Positions 26,108 through 34,894 are shown, counted from the first letter of the stretch. The stretch: 64,000 nucleotides of DNA from Acidobacteria bacterium SCN 69-37 (GCA_001724025.1 MEDJ01000002.1:114593-178592), one strand, 5' to 3'. Made by a program: numbers and translations. The notes: generated by a model from the letters alone, not told the origin.

Positions 26108-27025
26108 CTAGTCGGTGAACGGCGTTTCGGCCAGTCCCGTGACGCCGGGGGTGATCGCCAGCAGGCAGCCGGCGAGCGGCTCCTCGGCGAGCTGCCGATC
26201 GTCGAGGGTGGTCCGCATGGTGGTGATGAACAGGGTCGAGAGATCCGCGCCGCCGAACATGACGCTCGTCCCGCGCGAGACCGGGAGCTCGAGGATGCGC
26301 GCGATGCGTCCGTCCGGCGCGTACCGGACCAGGCGGCCGAAGACCGGCTGCGCAGACCAGACGAAGCCCTCGGCGTCGACGGTGATCCCGTCCGGAAACG
26401 CACCGGAGTCCGGATCGACGGTGGCGAACGTGCGGCGGTTCTCGATCGCGCCCGTGGCGGCGTCGAAGTCGTAGGCGTGGATCACGTACGCGAAGCTCTC
26501 GCAGACGTACATCGTCCGATCGTCGGGGCTCCAGGCGAGACCGTTCGAGCAGCGGAGGCGGTCGGCCATGCGCACCGGCTGGTGATCGGCCCCGAACCGG
26601 TACAGGTTGCCGATGGGGTGATTCCAGTCGACGTCGCCCATGGTGCCCGCCCAGTGGCGGCCGCGTCGATCGGTCTTGCCATCGTTGAACCGATTGCCGG
26701 GCATGTCCGGTTCCACCTCGGCCAGCGTGTCGAACCGGCCGGTGGTCTCGTCGAACAGCGCGAAACTCCGGCGCAGCGTCAGCAGCATGCCGCCGGCGGC
26801 CCGCGGCGACACCGAGGTGACGATGTCGGGGCAGGCGTACGTCGTGTTCGTGCCGTCCGACGGATTGAACACGTGCAGTTCCCGGCCGACGATATCGACC
26901 CAGTAGAGACGCTGCGTGCGTGCGTCCCAGACGGGGCCTTCGCCGATCTGCGCCGTGGCGCGGAGCACCACCGAGACGTCGGTGGGCGTGGGGCGGATTT
27001 CGTGCGGACGTCCTGTGCGATTCAC
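26108..27025 (-). CDS. SMP-30/gluconolactonase family lactonase
   Basis: A six-bladed propeller hydrolase that opens aldonolactones. The 305-aa protein has the metal-binding Glu in IGEGPVWDART, the Asn in NRFNDGKTDRRGRHWAGTM, the Asn in CSNGLAWSPDDRTMY and the Asp in GAFPDGITVDAEG, so all four blade ligands appear to be kept. The start is GTG 27023-27025, whose G is shared with the TAG stop of the gene before (TAGTG). No signal peptide is present, so the reaction is cytoplasmic. It precedes the MFS carrier. Exact lactone unknown. Confidence 0.9.
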   Translation of the reverse strand: MNRTGRPHEIRPTPTDVSVVLRATAQIGEGPVWDARTQRLYWVDIVGRELHVFNPSDGTNTTYACPDIVTSVSPRAAGGMLLTLRRSFALFDETTGRFDTLAEVEPDMPGNRFNDGKTDRRGRHWAGTMGDVDWNHPIGNLYRFGADHQPVRMADRLRCSNGLAWSPDDRTMYVCESFAYVIHAYDFDAATGAIENRRTFATVDPDSGAFPDGITVDAEGFVWSAQPVFGRLVRYAPDGRIARILELPVSRGTSVMFGGADLSTLFITTMRTTLDDRQLAEEPLAGCLLAITPGVTGLAETPFTD

Positions 27026-27345
27026 TAGATCACGTCGAAGAGGAGGAAGTCGAAGCGGCCGGAGGTCAGGTACGCCTGCAGGGCCGGCCAGACTTCCTGG
27101 TGGACGTCGGAGCGCACCCACGCCATGCGGAGGTCCTCCGATTCGTACGTGATCGAGAACCTGTAGTTCACGCCCTCGGGGGCCTGACCCTCAAGCACGC
27201 TCTGCAGTTTCAACAGTTGGAGATCGACATACCCGTCGAAAGCCATGGCCGCCGGCCGGTACACGGTCTCGAAGTACTGTTCGGCCTCGGCCGTTCGCCG
27301 GGGATCGATCGACAGATCGCAGTGCAGTTGAACTCGTCGGTGCAT
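27025..27345 (-). CDS. Small alpha/beta-barrel-like protein, unrecognised
   Basis: A 106-aa cytoplasmic protein. The alternation of strands and helices (HRRVQLHCDLSI, then a helix RRTAEAEQYFETVYRPAA, then YVDLQLLKL and NYRFSITYES) suggests a dimeric ferredoxin-like barrel of the antibiotic monooxygenase/EthD type. I cannot name a family. ATG 27343-27345 has GGAGG about 10 bases upstream. It sits between the secreted mutarotase-like protein and the lactonase in one leftward unit, so a role with a sugar acid is likely by context only. Confidence 0.65.
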   Translation of the reverse strand: MHRRVQLHCDLSIDPRRTAEAEQYFETVYRPAAMAFDGYVDLQLLKLQSVLEGQAPEGVNYRFSITYESEDLRMAWVRSDVHQEVWPALQAYLTSGRFDFLLFDVI

Positions 27346-27363
27346 GCGTGCGTGGCCTCCGCG

Positions 27364-28407
27364 CTACGGCATCGTGTAGTAGCGATACCGGTATTCCCAC
27401 GTGTAGTCCGCACCCGGGGCGACGTCGAGCGCGAGGAACGGCTCGAGCGCCAGGACGGTGCGGATGGACCAGAGGGCGAGACGGGCGATCGGCCGGTCGC
27501 CGGTCATCTCCACGCCCGCGCCCGTTGCCCGGTTCTCGATCCGGAAGTGATAGTCGGCAGCCGTCGGACCGAAGCCCTGGAACTGCGCGGAGACACGGCC
27601 GCGGTCGGGAATCGGGGCCGCGTACCGGAACTCGCGGCCGGCGATCGTCGCCACGGCCGGATCGAGCGGCTGGGCCGTCGTCAGGTCGAAGGGCGTCGTG
27701 ATGACGACGCCGGGACCCGGCGGCTGCCCGTCGAATACGAGGAAGTTGTGGTTGTAGACCGTGCCTTCGATCGGCTTCGTCCCGCGGTTGACGAGACGAT
27801 GCGTGATGATGAGCTCCGGGCTGCCGGCCGCCAGCTGCACGGTCTTGGTGTAGTGATAGCCGTATCCGCTGCCGGTGTCCGCCAGGTCGTGGGTGAAGTC
27901 GACGCCGTCCGCACGCGTGGTGACCGTGCGCGTCCCCGGATCGGCGAAGGCGTATGCGCGATACGGACTGTACGGCGTGTCGTCGTCGGGCTTGCGCAGG
28001 GCGCCGACGCCAATCTTGACGAAGGAGTCGCCGGGGGCCGCGTCGGCATAGCCGAGCACGGAGAACTCCTCGGCCGGGCCGGCGATGGCCGTGTGCGGAC
28101 CCGCGGTGATGTCGACGCCGTCGTTGACGAAGTCGCGGACCGTGACATCGGTCTTCGTGAACCAGGGCGCATAGAACGTGTGGCCGCCCGATTCCAGGCG
28201 GCCGATGACGCCTGCCCAGTCGAAGCGCGTGCCCCGGTAGTACCCGGCGGTGGCGTCCGGCAGGTAAATCGTGGCGGCGATCGTGCCGTTGGTGATCTGG
28301 ACGGAGGGCGGATCGGGGGGCTGCGCCTGTACGGGCGGTACGCGGGTCATCATCCAGGCCGAGGCGCCGAGGAGCGCCATGTTGAGCAGGGAAATGCGCC
28401 AGGCCAT
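27364..28407 (-). CDS. Exported mutarotase-like protein, copy 1
   Basis: A 347-aa protein with a signal peptide (residues 1-29, ending VPPVQAQ), expected in the periplasm. The beta-sandwich core with SGYGYHYTKTVQL, ITHRLVNRGTKPIEG and VYNHNFLVFDGQPPGP is reminiscent of galactose-mutarotase-like folds. Assignment to a named family is uncertain. ATG 28405-28407 has AAGGAGG at ideal spacing. A paralogue at 39959-41038 shares YRxTRFDWxGVI, GDSFVKIGVGxLRKP and YNHNF. It heads the leftward arm of the sugar-acid locus, with its own promoter and operator-like sites. Confidence 0.72.
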   Translation of the reverse strand: MAWRISLLNMALLGASAWMMTRVPPVQAQPPDPPSVQITNGTIAATIYLPDATAGYYRGTRFDWAGVIGRLESGGHTFYAPWFTKTDVTVRDFVNDGVDITAGPHTAIAGPAEEFSVLGYADAAPGDSFVKIGVGALRKPDDDTPYSPYRAYAFADPGTRTVTTRADGVDFTHDLADTGSGYGYHYTKTVQLAAGSPELIITHRLVNRGTKPIEGTVYNHNFLVFDGQPPGPGVVITTPFDLTTAQPLDPAVATIAGREFRYAAPIPDRGRVSAQFQGFGPTAADYHFRIENRATGAGVEMTGDRPIARLALWSIRTVLALEPFLALDVAPGADYTWEYRYRYYTMP

Positions 28408-28434
28408 CCGGCCCTCCTTGTTCACGAGACCGGA

Positions 28435-28463
28435 AGCATACGTGCCCGGCCGCTCGAACGCAA
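28435..28463 (-). promoter_or_regulatory. Promoter of the leftward sugar-acid operon
   Basis: On the minus strand TTGCGT (28458-28463), a 17-base spacer and TATGCT (28435-28440) form a good sigma-70 promoter 28 bases before the start codon. A GntR-type palindrome begins 5 bases upstream of the -35. Confidence 0.65.
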
Positions 28464-28467
28464 GAGA

Positions 28468-28480
28468 CTTGTTGGACAGG
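28468..28480. promoter_or_regulatory. Candidate GntR operator O1
   Basis: CTTGTTGGACAGG is a near-palindrome that matches the other five candidate sites. It lies between the two divergent promoters, 30 bases (about three helical turns) from O2. Confidence 0.6.
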
Positions 28481-28497
28481 AGGCGCAAAAGATCGGA

Positions 28498-28510
28498 CTT
28501 GTTGAACAGG
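28498..28510. promoter_or_regulatory. Candidate GntR operator O2
   Basis: CTTGTTGAACAGG overlaps the -35 element of the eda promoter, where a repressor would block RNA polymerase. It differs from O1 by one base. Confidence 0.65.
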
Positions 28511-28531
28511 TTCGATGCTCGGTGCTATACT
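28502..28531 (+). promoter_or_regulatory. Promoter of the eda-kdgK-cupin-PQQ-gntR operon
   Basis: TTGAAC (28502-28507), an 18-base spacer and TATACT (28526-28531). The start point falls about 8 bases before the GTG of eda. Confidence 0.7.
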
Positions 28532-28546
28532 GCGCCGCATTCTCCC

Positions 28547-29191
28547 GTGGTCAAACTGAACGTTCTGCAGAAAATCGTCGACCCTGGACTCGTGGCCGTG
28601 ATTCGGGCCTCGAGCGCGGATCTCGCGGCGCGCGTCGCACATGCGTGCGTCGAGGGCGGCATCCGGGCGCTGGAAGTCACGTTCACCGTGCCGAATGCCG
28701 CCACAGCGATCGCCGACCTGTCGGCGCGCTACCCGGCGGCCGAGGTGGTCGTGGGGGCGGGCACCGTGCTCGACGCCGAAACGGCGCGAATCGCCATCCT
28801 GGCCGGCGCCCGGTTCGTCGTCAGCCCCGCGTCGGACGCCGCAACGGCGCGAGTGTGCCGCCGCTATCAGGTGCCCTACCTGCCGGGCGCGGCAACGCCG
28901 GGCGAGGTCGTTCGTGCCCTCGAGGACGGGGCCGACATCGTCAAGGTGTTTCCCGGGGAGGGCCTCGGGCCGGGGTTCGTCAGGGCCGTGCGTGGTCCGC
29001 TGCCGCACGCCCCGCTGATGCCGACGGGCGGTGTGTCCGTCGAAACGGCGGAGGACTGGATTCGTGCCGGCTGCGTGGCACTCGGGGTGGGGGGCGCCCT
29101 CACGAAGGCTGCGGAGACTGGCCACTTCGCGGACGTCACGGAAAAGGCTGGCCTGCTGATCGCGGCGATTCGCCGCGCCCGAGGGGCGTAA
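28547..29191 (+). CDS. eda: 2-dehydro-3-deoxyphosphogluconate aldolase
   Basis: Class I aldolase that splits KDPG (and often 4-hydroxy-2-oxoglutarate) to pyruvate and glyceraldehyde-3-phosphate. The 214-aa protein has the active-site Glu in ALEVTFTVP, the Arg/Gly region VVGAGTVLDAE, the Schiff-base Lys in DIVKVFPGEGLG and the phosphate loop PTGGVSVETAEDW. GTG 28547 follows the promoter by about 15 bases, and there is no clear Shine-Dalgarno sequence. The gene ends 3 bases before kdgK, and the two act in sequence. Confidence 0.93.
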   Translation: MVKLNVLQKIVDPGLVAVIRASSADLAARVAHACVEGGIRALEVTFTVPNAATAIADLSARYPAAEVVVGAGTVLDAETARIAILAGARFVVSPASDAATARVCRRYQVPYLPGAATPGEVVRALEDGADIVKVFPGEGLGPGFVRAVRGPLPHAPLMPTGGVSVETAEDWIRAGCVALGVGGALTKAAETGHFADVTEKAGLLIAAIRRARGA

Positions 29192-29194
29192 CGC

Positions 29195-30226
29195 ATGGCG
29201 ACGACGGTGACATTCGGGGAAATCATGCTGCGGCTGACCTCGCCCGGCTTCGAACGCCTGCTCCAGAGCCCGGCCCTGCACGCCACGTTTGGCGGCGGCG
29301 AAGCCAACGTGGCCGCGTCGCTGGCCGCGTTCGGCCTGCCGGCGGCGTTCGTCACGGTACTTCCCGAGGCCAATCCGCTCGGTGATGCGGCCGTCGGGGA
29401 ACTCCGGCGCCTCGGCGTCGACACCAGCCGGATCGTGCGGGCGCGCGGGCGGATGGGGATCTATTTCCTGGAAGCCGGGGCGAGCCAGCGCGCCTCCCGT
29501 GTCGTGTACGACCGCGAGCACAGCGCCTTTGCCCGTGCCGAGGCCGGCAGCATCGACTGGACGAGCGCGCTCGATGGCGCCGGCTGGCTGCACGTCACCG
29601 GCATCACGCCGGCGATCAGCGAGGCGACGGCGGCGCTGGCGATCGACGCGGTCCGTGCGGCCCGGACGATGGGCCTCACGGTCTCGTGCGATCTGAATTT
29701 CCGCAAGACGCTCTGGACCTGGGGCAAGCCGGCTGCGGCCGTCATGCCCGAGATCGTCCGCGCCACGGATGTGCTGATTGCCAACGAGGAAGACGTCCAG
29801 ATGGCGCTGGGGCTGACGGCGGACGTCGACGTGCACACGGGCACGCTCGATCGGACGAGTTATCGCCACCTGGCCGAGGCCGTCGTGCGCGAATATCCGC
29901 ACCTGCGGGCCGTGGCCATCACGCTGCGCGAGTCGAAGAGTGCGTCGCACAACGTCTGGTCCGCGTGTCTCTACGATGGCCGCGAGTTCCTGCTCAGCCG
30001 CACGTACGACATCACGCATATCGTCGATCGCGTCGGCGCGGGCGACAGCTTTGCCGCCGGCCTGATTTACGGCATGCAGACAGGCCTGGCATCACAGGCC
30101 GCCCTGGAATTCGCCGCGGCGGCCAGTTGCCTGAAGCACTCCATCCCGGGCGACATCAATCGAATCGGCGTCGGCGAGGTCAGGACGCTCCTGGCCGGGG
30201 ACGGCTCCGGGCGCGTTCAACGGTAG
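29195..30226 (+). CDS. kdgK: 2-dehydro-3-deoxygluconate kinase (PfkB family)
   Basis: Phosphorylates KDG to KDPG, feeding the aldolase upstream. The 343-aa protein has the PfkB N-terminal pattern FGGGEANVAASLAAFG and the C-terminal signature DRVGAGDSFAAGLIYG with the catalytic Asp. Neighbours and the family subtype support KDG over fructose or ribose as substrate. Cytoplasmic. ATG 29195 lies 3 bases after the eda stop, so the two are almost certainly cotranscribed. Confidence 0.88.
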   Translation: MATTVTFGEIMLRLTSPGFERLLQSPALHATFGGGEANVAASLAAFGLPAAFVTVLPEANPLGDAAVGELRRLGVDTSRIVRARGRMGIYFLEAGASQRASRVVYDREHSAFARAEAGSIDWTSALDGAGWLHVTGITPAISEATAALAIDAVRAARTMGLTVSCDLNFRKTLWTWGKPAAAVMPEIVRATDVLIANEEDVQMALGLTADVDVHTGTLDRTSYRHLAEAVVREYPHLRAVAITLRESKSASHNVWSACLYDGREFLLSRTYDITHIVDRVGAGDSFAAGLIYGMQTGLASQAALEFAAAASCLKHSIPGDINRIGVGEVRTLLAGDGSGRVQR

Positions 30227-30255
30227 GCTCGATCGGTCATTGAAAGGACAGGCAC

Positions 30256-31290
30256 ATGAAGCGCATTGTCGTGTTTCTTCTCGTCGGGCTCGGTGCCATC
30301 ACCGGGTCGACCCTGACCGCCGGCGGACAGCAGCCGGCGCCAGCCGCGCCTGCGGCGCAGCCGGCTGCGCAGGGCGCCGGGCGTGGCGGTGGGGCCCGCG
30401 GACAGGGGGGCGGTGAGCCCCAGTCGAACGCGCGGACCAACGTGCAGATCGATCGCTTCGTCGGCGACCCGATGAACGCCGTGCCGCACCTGTCGCACGG
30501 CGGACTGCTCACGCGCACGATCCTGCGCAACGGCGATCCCTACACGCCCGGGCAGGCGAGCGCCGTGCTCGAGTACCGGACGCAGTCGGCGAGAGCGACG
30601 CTCCTGCCGCAGAGCCGTACGCCGCTGATGAGCATCAACAACCAGTTCCTGTTCTACGTGGTCAGCGGCGAAGGCCGGCTCGACGACGGCACGAACTCGT
30701 GGGACCTGCACAACGGCATCACGATGCTGATCCCGCCGGACGTGCAGCGCCGGTTCGTCAACACGTCGACCGAGCCGCTCGAGATGATCATGGTCGAGTG
30801 GCCGGCCAACGAGATCGCGCGCAAGGACATCCTGGTGCGCGACGTGACGCTCCTGCCGTTCTGCGAGGAGAACGCGCACTGGAACAACATGTCCAAGTGT
30901 CTGTTCACGCAGGCCGACGGCATGACCGGTCGCGTGCTGCTCGTGATGCTGCTGCCGATGACGATGGCGGCCCCGCACGCGCACGGGCCCAGCACCGAGG
31001 AGTTCTGGACGAAGATCACGCCGGGCAATGCGCTGCTGCTGCTCGGCAGCGAGCTGCGGGAGATGCCGCAATACAGCGCGTTCCTGGCGCCGCCGGACGG
31101 CCAGACGCAGCACGCCCAGATCAACACGTCGAAGACGCAGGTCGAGATGTGGTTGTACGTCGCCGGCGGCAACGTGGGCGGACGCGTGGAGCCGGGCGCA
31201 CCGGCTCCCGGCGGCCGCGGTAATCCGAATCTGTCCAGGGAACAGGCCGTGGTCGATCAGGCGACGGTCAAGGGCACGCCGCTGCAGTAG
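30256..31290 (+). CDS. Exported double-cupin protein, copy 1
   Basis: A 344-aa protein with an N-terminal signal peptide (VVFLLVGLGAITGSTLTAG) and then a Gly/Ala/Pro-rich linker. Two cupin halves follow: one around LFYVVSGEGRLDDGT and the other around PHAHGPSTEEFWTKI, where the two His and the Glu fit metal ligands. It probably binds a metal and a sugar derivative in the periplasm; an isomerase or oxygenase role is possible. A paralogue lies at 39027-39962. ATG 30256 has GAAAGGA upstream. It lies between kdgK and the PQQ dehydrogenase. Confidence 0.78.
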   Translation: MKRIVVFLLVGLGAITGSTLTAGGQQPAPAAPAAQPAAQGAGRGGGARGQGGGEPQSNARTNVQIDRFVGDPMNAVPHLSHGGLLTRTILRNGDPYTPGQASAVLEYRTQSARATLLPQSRTPLMSINNQFLFYVVSGEGRLDDGTNSWDLHNGITMLIPPDVQRRFVNTSTEPLEMIMVEWPANEIARKDILVRDVTLLPFCEENAHWNNMSKCLFTQADGMTGRVLLVMLLPMTMAAPHAHGPSTEEFWTKITPGNALLLLGSELREMPQYSAFLAPPDGQTQHAQINTSKTQVEMWLYVAGGNVGGRVEPGAPAPGGRGNPNLSREQAVVDQATVKGTPLQ

Positions 31291-31315
31291 CCGCGCGTCG
31301 TACGAGGAGCACGTC

Positions 31316-33262
31316 ATGATGAAGACGTTCTGCAGGATGGCGGTGGTTGCCGGGGTCGTGGCGCTCGGGGCCGGCGTGGGGGGGGGACAACAGGCCGGGC
31401 CGGCCGCCGGCGGGGACTGGCCGACCTACGGGGGCGAGCCGGGCAGCACGCGGTACTCGTCGTTGACCGAGATCACGCCGGCCAACGTGGCGACGCTCGA
31501 TCGTGCCTGGACCTACCACACGTTCGTGCCGCCCGCACCGGCCGCAGCCGGTGCACCAGCTGCGGCCCCGGAGGCGGCAGGCCGCGGGGGACGCGCCGGC
31601 GGTTCCGGCGCACGCATGCGGGGATCCGAGGCCACGCCGATCGTCGTCGACGGCGTGATGTACATGCCGACGCCGTACAACCGCGTGATTGCGCTCGAGG
31701 CGCACACCGGCAAGGAACTCTGGGTCTACACCAGCCCCGGCGCGGTGACGAACCGCGGCGTGGAGTACTGGCCGGGCGACGGGACGGCGCCGCCGATGAT
31801 CCTGTTCGTCTCGAACGGCTTCCTCGTCGGCCTCGACGCGCGGACCGGCGTGCCGGTGCCGACCTTTGGTAATGACGGGCAGGTCGATTTCCGCGCGGGC
31901 ATCACGAACGACTTCACCACCGGTAACATCAGCCTGTCGTCACCGCCGAAGGTGTACAAGAACCTGGTCATCGCCGGCGCACGTGTGCAGGAATCCCCGT
32001 CGCTCGGGTATGCCGGCGACACGCGGGCCTGGGATCTGCGGACCGGCAAGCTGGTCTGGCAGTTCCATCACGTGCCGCGTCCCGGCGAGTTCGGTCACGA
32101 GACGTGGGAAGGCGACAGTTGGCAGAACCGGTCGGGCGTCAATACCTGGGGCTTCATCAGCGTCGATCCGGACCTGGGCCTGGTGTACCTCCCGACGGGA
32201 TCGCCGAGCTACGACTTCTACGGGGGCGATCGCCCGGGCGCCAACCTGTTCGCCAATTCCGTCGTGGCGATCGAGGCCGAGACCGGCAAGTACCGCTGGC
32301 ACTTTCAGGCCGTTCGGCACGATACGTGGGACTTCGACTTCGCGGCCGCGCCCGTCCTGATCGACGTTGTCCGCAATGGCGAGCGCATCCCGGCGCTGGC
32401 CGAGACCTCGAAGCAGGGATTCGTCTACATCCTCGATCGCCGCACGGGTGAGCCGGTGTTCGGGATGGACGAGTTCACCGTGCCGCAGAGCGATCTGCCC
32501 GGTGAGGACAACCGCTGGCTGACGCAGCCGGTACCCGTGAAGCCGAAGGCGATCGCGCGCCAGAGCTTCGAGCCGGGGGAACTGGCGAACTACACGCCGG
32601 AGCACGCGAAGGCGTGTGGCGACCTGATGGCGGTCGAGGGCGGTCTGCACAACGACGGCCCGTTCACGCGCTACAAGATGGGCCAGACGTCGATTCAGTT
32701 CCCCGGCACGCTGGGGGCGAGCAACTGGCACGGCATGTCGTACAGCCCGTCGGCGGGACTGCTGTTCATGAACGTCCTGCACCTGGCCGATATCGGCCGG
32801 ATGTTGCCCGCACCGGCCAACTCGCCGCTGACCTACACGCGCAACGGGTTCGGGCGGTTCTGGTGGGGCGAGAAGTTCTGGCCGTGCCAGGTCGGCCCCT
32901 GGGGCGAGATGGTCGCGATCGACGTCAACTCCGGTGACGAGGTCTGGCGCGTGCCGCTCGGCGTGGTCGAGGAACTCGAGGCCGTCGGCGTGAAGAACAC
33001 GGGCACCATGAACATGGGCGGCTCGATCGCCACGTCGACGGGGCTGGTGTTCATCGGCGCGACCAACGATCGCCGGTTCCGCGCGTTCGACGCGAAGACG
33101 GGGAAGGTGCTGTGGGAGACCCAGCTCGAGGCGGGCGCCTATGCCACGCCGATCACGTATCGCGGACGTGACGGCCACCAGTACGTGGCGATCTTCGCAT
33201 CCGGGGGAGGCTACTACGACCGCGTGACAGGCGACAGTCTGATCGCCTTCAGATTGCCATGA
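31316..33262 (+). CDS. PQQ-dependent dehydrogenase, periplasmic
   Basis: Eight-bladed quinoprotein, 648 aa, that oxidises a sugar or alcohol using PQQ. A signal peptide (residues 1-24) is followed by DWPTYGGEPGSTRYSSL, the usual opening of glucose/quinate/alcohol-type enzymes. Tryptophan-docking repeats recur, for example LEAHTGKELWVYTSP and FDAKTGKVLWETQLEAGA. There is no CxxCH, so haem must come from a partner, probably the cytochrome encoded two genes on. An Ala/Gly insertion lies near residues 75-100. ATG 31316 has GAGGAGC. Its stop overlaps the gntR start (ATGA). PQQ synthesis genes are not in the window. Confidence 0.88.
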   Translation: MMKTFCRMAVVAGVVALGAGVGGGQQAGPAAGGDWPTYGGEPGSTRYSSLTEITPANVATLDRAWTYHTFVPPAPAAAGAPAAAPEAAGRGGRAGGSGARMRGSEATPIVVDGVMYMPTPYNRVIALEAHTGKELWVYTSPGAVTNRGVEYWPGDGTAPPMILFVSNGFLVGLDARTGVPVPTFGNDGQVDFRAGITNDFTTGNISLSSPPKVYKNLVIAGARVQESPSLGYAGDTRAWDLRTGKLVWQFHHVPRPGEFGHETWEGDSWQNRSGVNTWGFISVDPDLGLVYLPTGSPSYDFYGGDRPGANLFANSVVAIEAETGKYRWHFQAVRHDTWDFDFAAAPVLIDVVRNGERIPALAETSKQGFVYILDRRTGEPVFGMDEFTVPQSDLPGEDNRWLTQPVPVKPKAIARQSFEPGELANYTPEHAKACGDLMAVEGGLHNDGPFTRYKMGQTSIQFPGTLGASNWHGMSYSPSAGLLFMNVLHLADIGRMLPAPANSPLTYTRNGFGRFWWGEKFWPCQVGPWGEMVAIDVNSGDEVWRVPLGVVEELEAVGVKNTGTMNMGGSIATSTGLVFIGATNDRRFRAFDAKTGKVLWETQLEAGAYATPITYRGRDGHQYVAIFASGGGYYDRVTGDSLIAFRLP

Positions 33263-33975
33263 AGCCGTCGGCCGTCGAACACCGGAACCTCTCGGATCAG
33301 GTAGTGCATTACGTGATGGAGCACATCCGGACGAAGGGCCTCGCGTCCGGTGAGCGCCTGCCGTCGGAGATGCAGCTCAGTGCCGATCTGAAGATCAGTC
33401 GCGGCATCGTGCGCGAGGCGTATCGGTCGCTGCGCAGCGCCGGCATCCTGGATATCTCCGTCGGGCGATCGCCGCGCGTCGGCGCCGTGCGCAGCGCGTC
33501 GTTCGCGAACCTGCTGCAGCACGCGCTGGCGACGCAGCAGGCATCGGCGGAGCAGGCCCTGGACCTGCGCGCGGCCATCGAAGTGCGCGGCGCCGAACTG
33601 GCGGCCGAGAAGCGCAGTCAGGCCGACGTCGAGGCGCTCGCGCGCGAGGTGCGCGGCATGAAGCGCGGCCGGCTCGACGTCGACGTCTTCGTGCGGCACG
33701 ACGTGCGGTTCCACGAGTGCCTGGGCGCGGCCACCGGGAACCCGCTGTTCGCGCTCATTGCGAGCGCCCTGCGCGAGGCCATGGCGACGTCGGTCCGCGC
33801 CGGCATCGAGAGCCGGAGCAGTCAGGCCGAAGTCCTCGATGTCGTGCAGTCACACCAGGACATCGTCGATGCGATCGAGGCCGGCGATGCCGCAAGAGCG
33901 GCGGCCGGCATGGTGCACCACTTCGACGAGGCGCGACACGCGCTGGCCCTGGCTCGATCCGTCAAGAAGGCGTAA
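33259..33975 (+). CDS. FadR-type GntR transcriptional regulator
   Basis: A 238-aa regulator. The N-terminal winged helix includes GERLPSEMQLSADLKISRGIVREAYRSL in two halves (about residues 32-60). The C-terminal FCD domain has the metal/ligand pattern FVRHDVRFHECL, VVQSHQDIVDAI and MVHHFDEAR. FCD ligands are usually carboxylates, so a sugar acid such as KDG is a reasonable inducer. It is translated from an ATGA overlap with the dehydrogenase, within the operon it probably controls. Six candidate operators resembling CCTGTTnnACAGG flank the locus. Confidence 0.88.
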   Translation: MKPSAVEHRNLSDQVVHYVMEHIRTKGLASGERLPSEMQLSADLKISRGIVREAYRSLRSAGILDISVGRSPRVGAVRSASFANLLQHALATQQASAEQALDLRAAIEVRGAELAAEKRSQADVEALAREVRGMKRGRLDVDVFVRHDVRFHECLGAATGNPLFALIASALREAMATSVRAGIESRSSQAEVLDVVQSHQDIVDAIEAGDAARAAAGMVHHFDEARHALALARSVKKA

Positions 33976-33980
33976 GGCAT

Positions 33981-34724
33981 ATGTCAGGTTCCGGACGATG
34001 GCTGGTGGGGGCAGCCGGCGTGTTGCTGGCGGCGTGCGTGGGGAAGTCGTACCTGCTTGCGGCGGCCCCGCCATTCGCATCGTCTGTCGTCGAGGCTTCA
34101 GTCGCACAGGATCTGCCCGAGGGTGCGGGGAAGGAGATCGTCGAGCGGCTCTGCTCCGGCTGCCACGATCTGATGTTCACGATGTCCACCCGCGAAGACG
34201 AAGAGGGGTGGGCACGGATCGTCGATGACATGCGGTCCCGCGGAACGGACGGCACGGAGGAAGAGTTCGATGCGGTCATCGCGTACCTGGCGGCCCACAT
34301 GGGCCCGGCCGGCCAGGCTGCCGCGTCCGCACCGCACGCGACCCTGCAGATCCTGGCCAACCGGACGAAAGTAACGCCGGGCGAACACTTCGCACTCGGC
34401 CTGAGCCTGGCGGCCGCCGATGGCTGGCACCTGAACGCCGAGGCTGCGCCGGATACGCTGCCGCAGGTGACGTGGGAGGCGCCGCTCCTCGCGGTGGATG
34501 AGCCCGTGCGATCGGCGGGCCACGCGTCCCCGGCGTTCACGGTGTTTCCGGCGACGGTCGCGACGAGCGCCGAGCCGGGTGCGACGATCGCCATCACCGC
34601 GCAGGTCACGTATGACGTGTGCCAGGAGACCTGCCAGACGACGACGTCGACGGTGTCGTTGCAGCTCCCCGTCGGCGACGGCGGCGAGCCGGATCACGCG
34701 GACGCGTTCGCGATCCCGCGCTGA
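33981..34724 (+). CDS. Lipoprotein fusing a cytochrome c motif to a DsbD-N-like domain
   Basis: A 247-aa exported protein. The signal has a lipobox LLAAC (Cys19). A haem-binding CSGCH at residues 58-62 is followed by a short cytochrome domain ending near AYLAAHMGPAG, where Met may be the distal ligand. The second half (about residues 125-240) looks like the N-terminal beta-domain of DsbD, with ADGWHLNAEA and the Cys pair in VCQETCQT. The cytochrome part is the likely electron acceptor of the PQQ enzyme; the other half could exchange thiols. It starts 5 bases after gntR. Confidence 0.72.
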   Translation: MSGSGRWLVGAAGVLLAACVGKSYLLAAAPPFASSVVEASVAQDLPEGAGKEIVERLCSGCHDLMFTMSTREDEEGWARIVDDMRSRGTDGTEEEFDAVIAYLAAHMGPAGQAAASAPHATLQILANRTKVTPGEHFALGLSLAAADGWHLNAEAAPDTLPQVTWEAPLLAVDEPVRSAGHASPAFTVFPATVATSAEPGATIAITAQVTYDVCQETCQTTTSTVSLQLPVGDGGEPDHADAFAIPR

Positions 34725-34747
34725 ACGTCTCGGCGTCCACGTACTCT

Positions 34748-34760
34748 CCTGTTAGACAGG
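34748..34760. promoter_or_regulatory. Candidate GntR operator O3
   Basis: CCTGTTAGACAGG has 5-base arms CCTGT/ACAGG around TTAG-type centre and is the most symmetric site of the set. TAAGAT follows at 34766-34771 as a possible -10. Confidence 0.65.
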
Positions 34761-34881
34761 TTGTGTAAGATCCTTCCGTGACAATCCCGCATCATTTCCG
34801 AAAATCGCCTGCCATTTCCCGAGGGAGGCAGTGAGGTCCTGAGCTTCGCTGCCTCCCCGCCCGCCGTTCGAGCGCCGCACG

Positions 34882-34894
34882 CCCTGTCTGAGAG
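34882..34894. promoter_or_regulatory. Candidate GntR site, weak
   Basis: CCTGTCTGAGAGG keeps the outer CCTGT and AGG but is less symmetric. It is followed by TGTTTGAC, similar to the flank of the site at 35223. Confidence 0.35.

Noticed and set aside
26920..29385. 821-codon open frame on the plus strand
   Set aside because: It is antisense to the lactonase and mutarotase-like genes, with no recognisable family.
27191..30019. 942-codon open frame on the minus strand
   Set aside because: It crosses the divergent eda/kdgK genes and several true genes in a shadow frame. No domain is seen in it.
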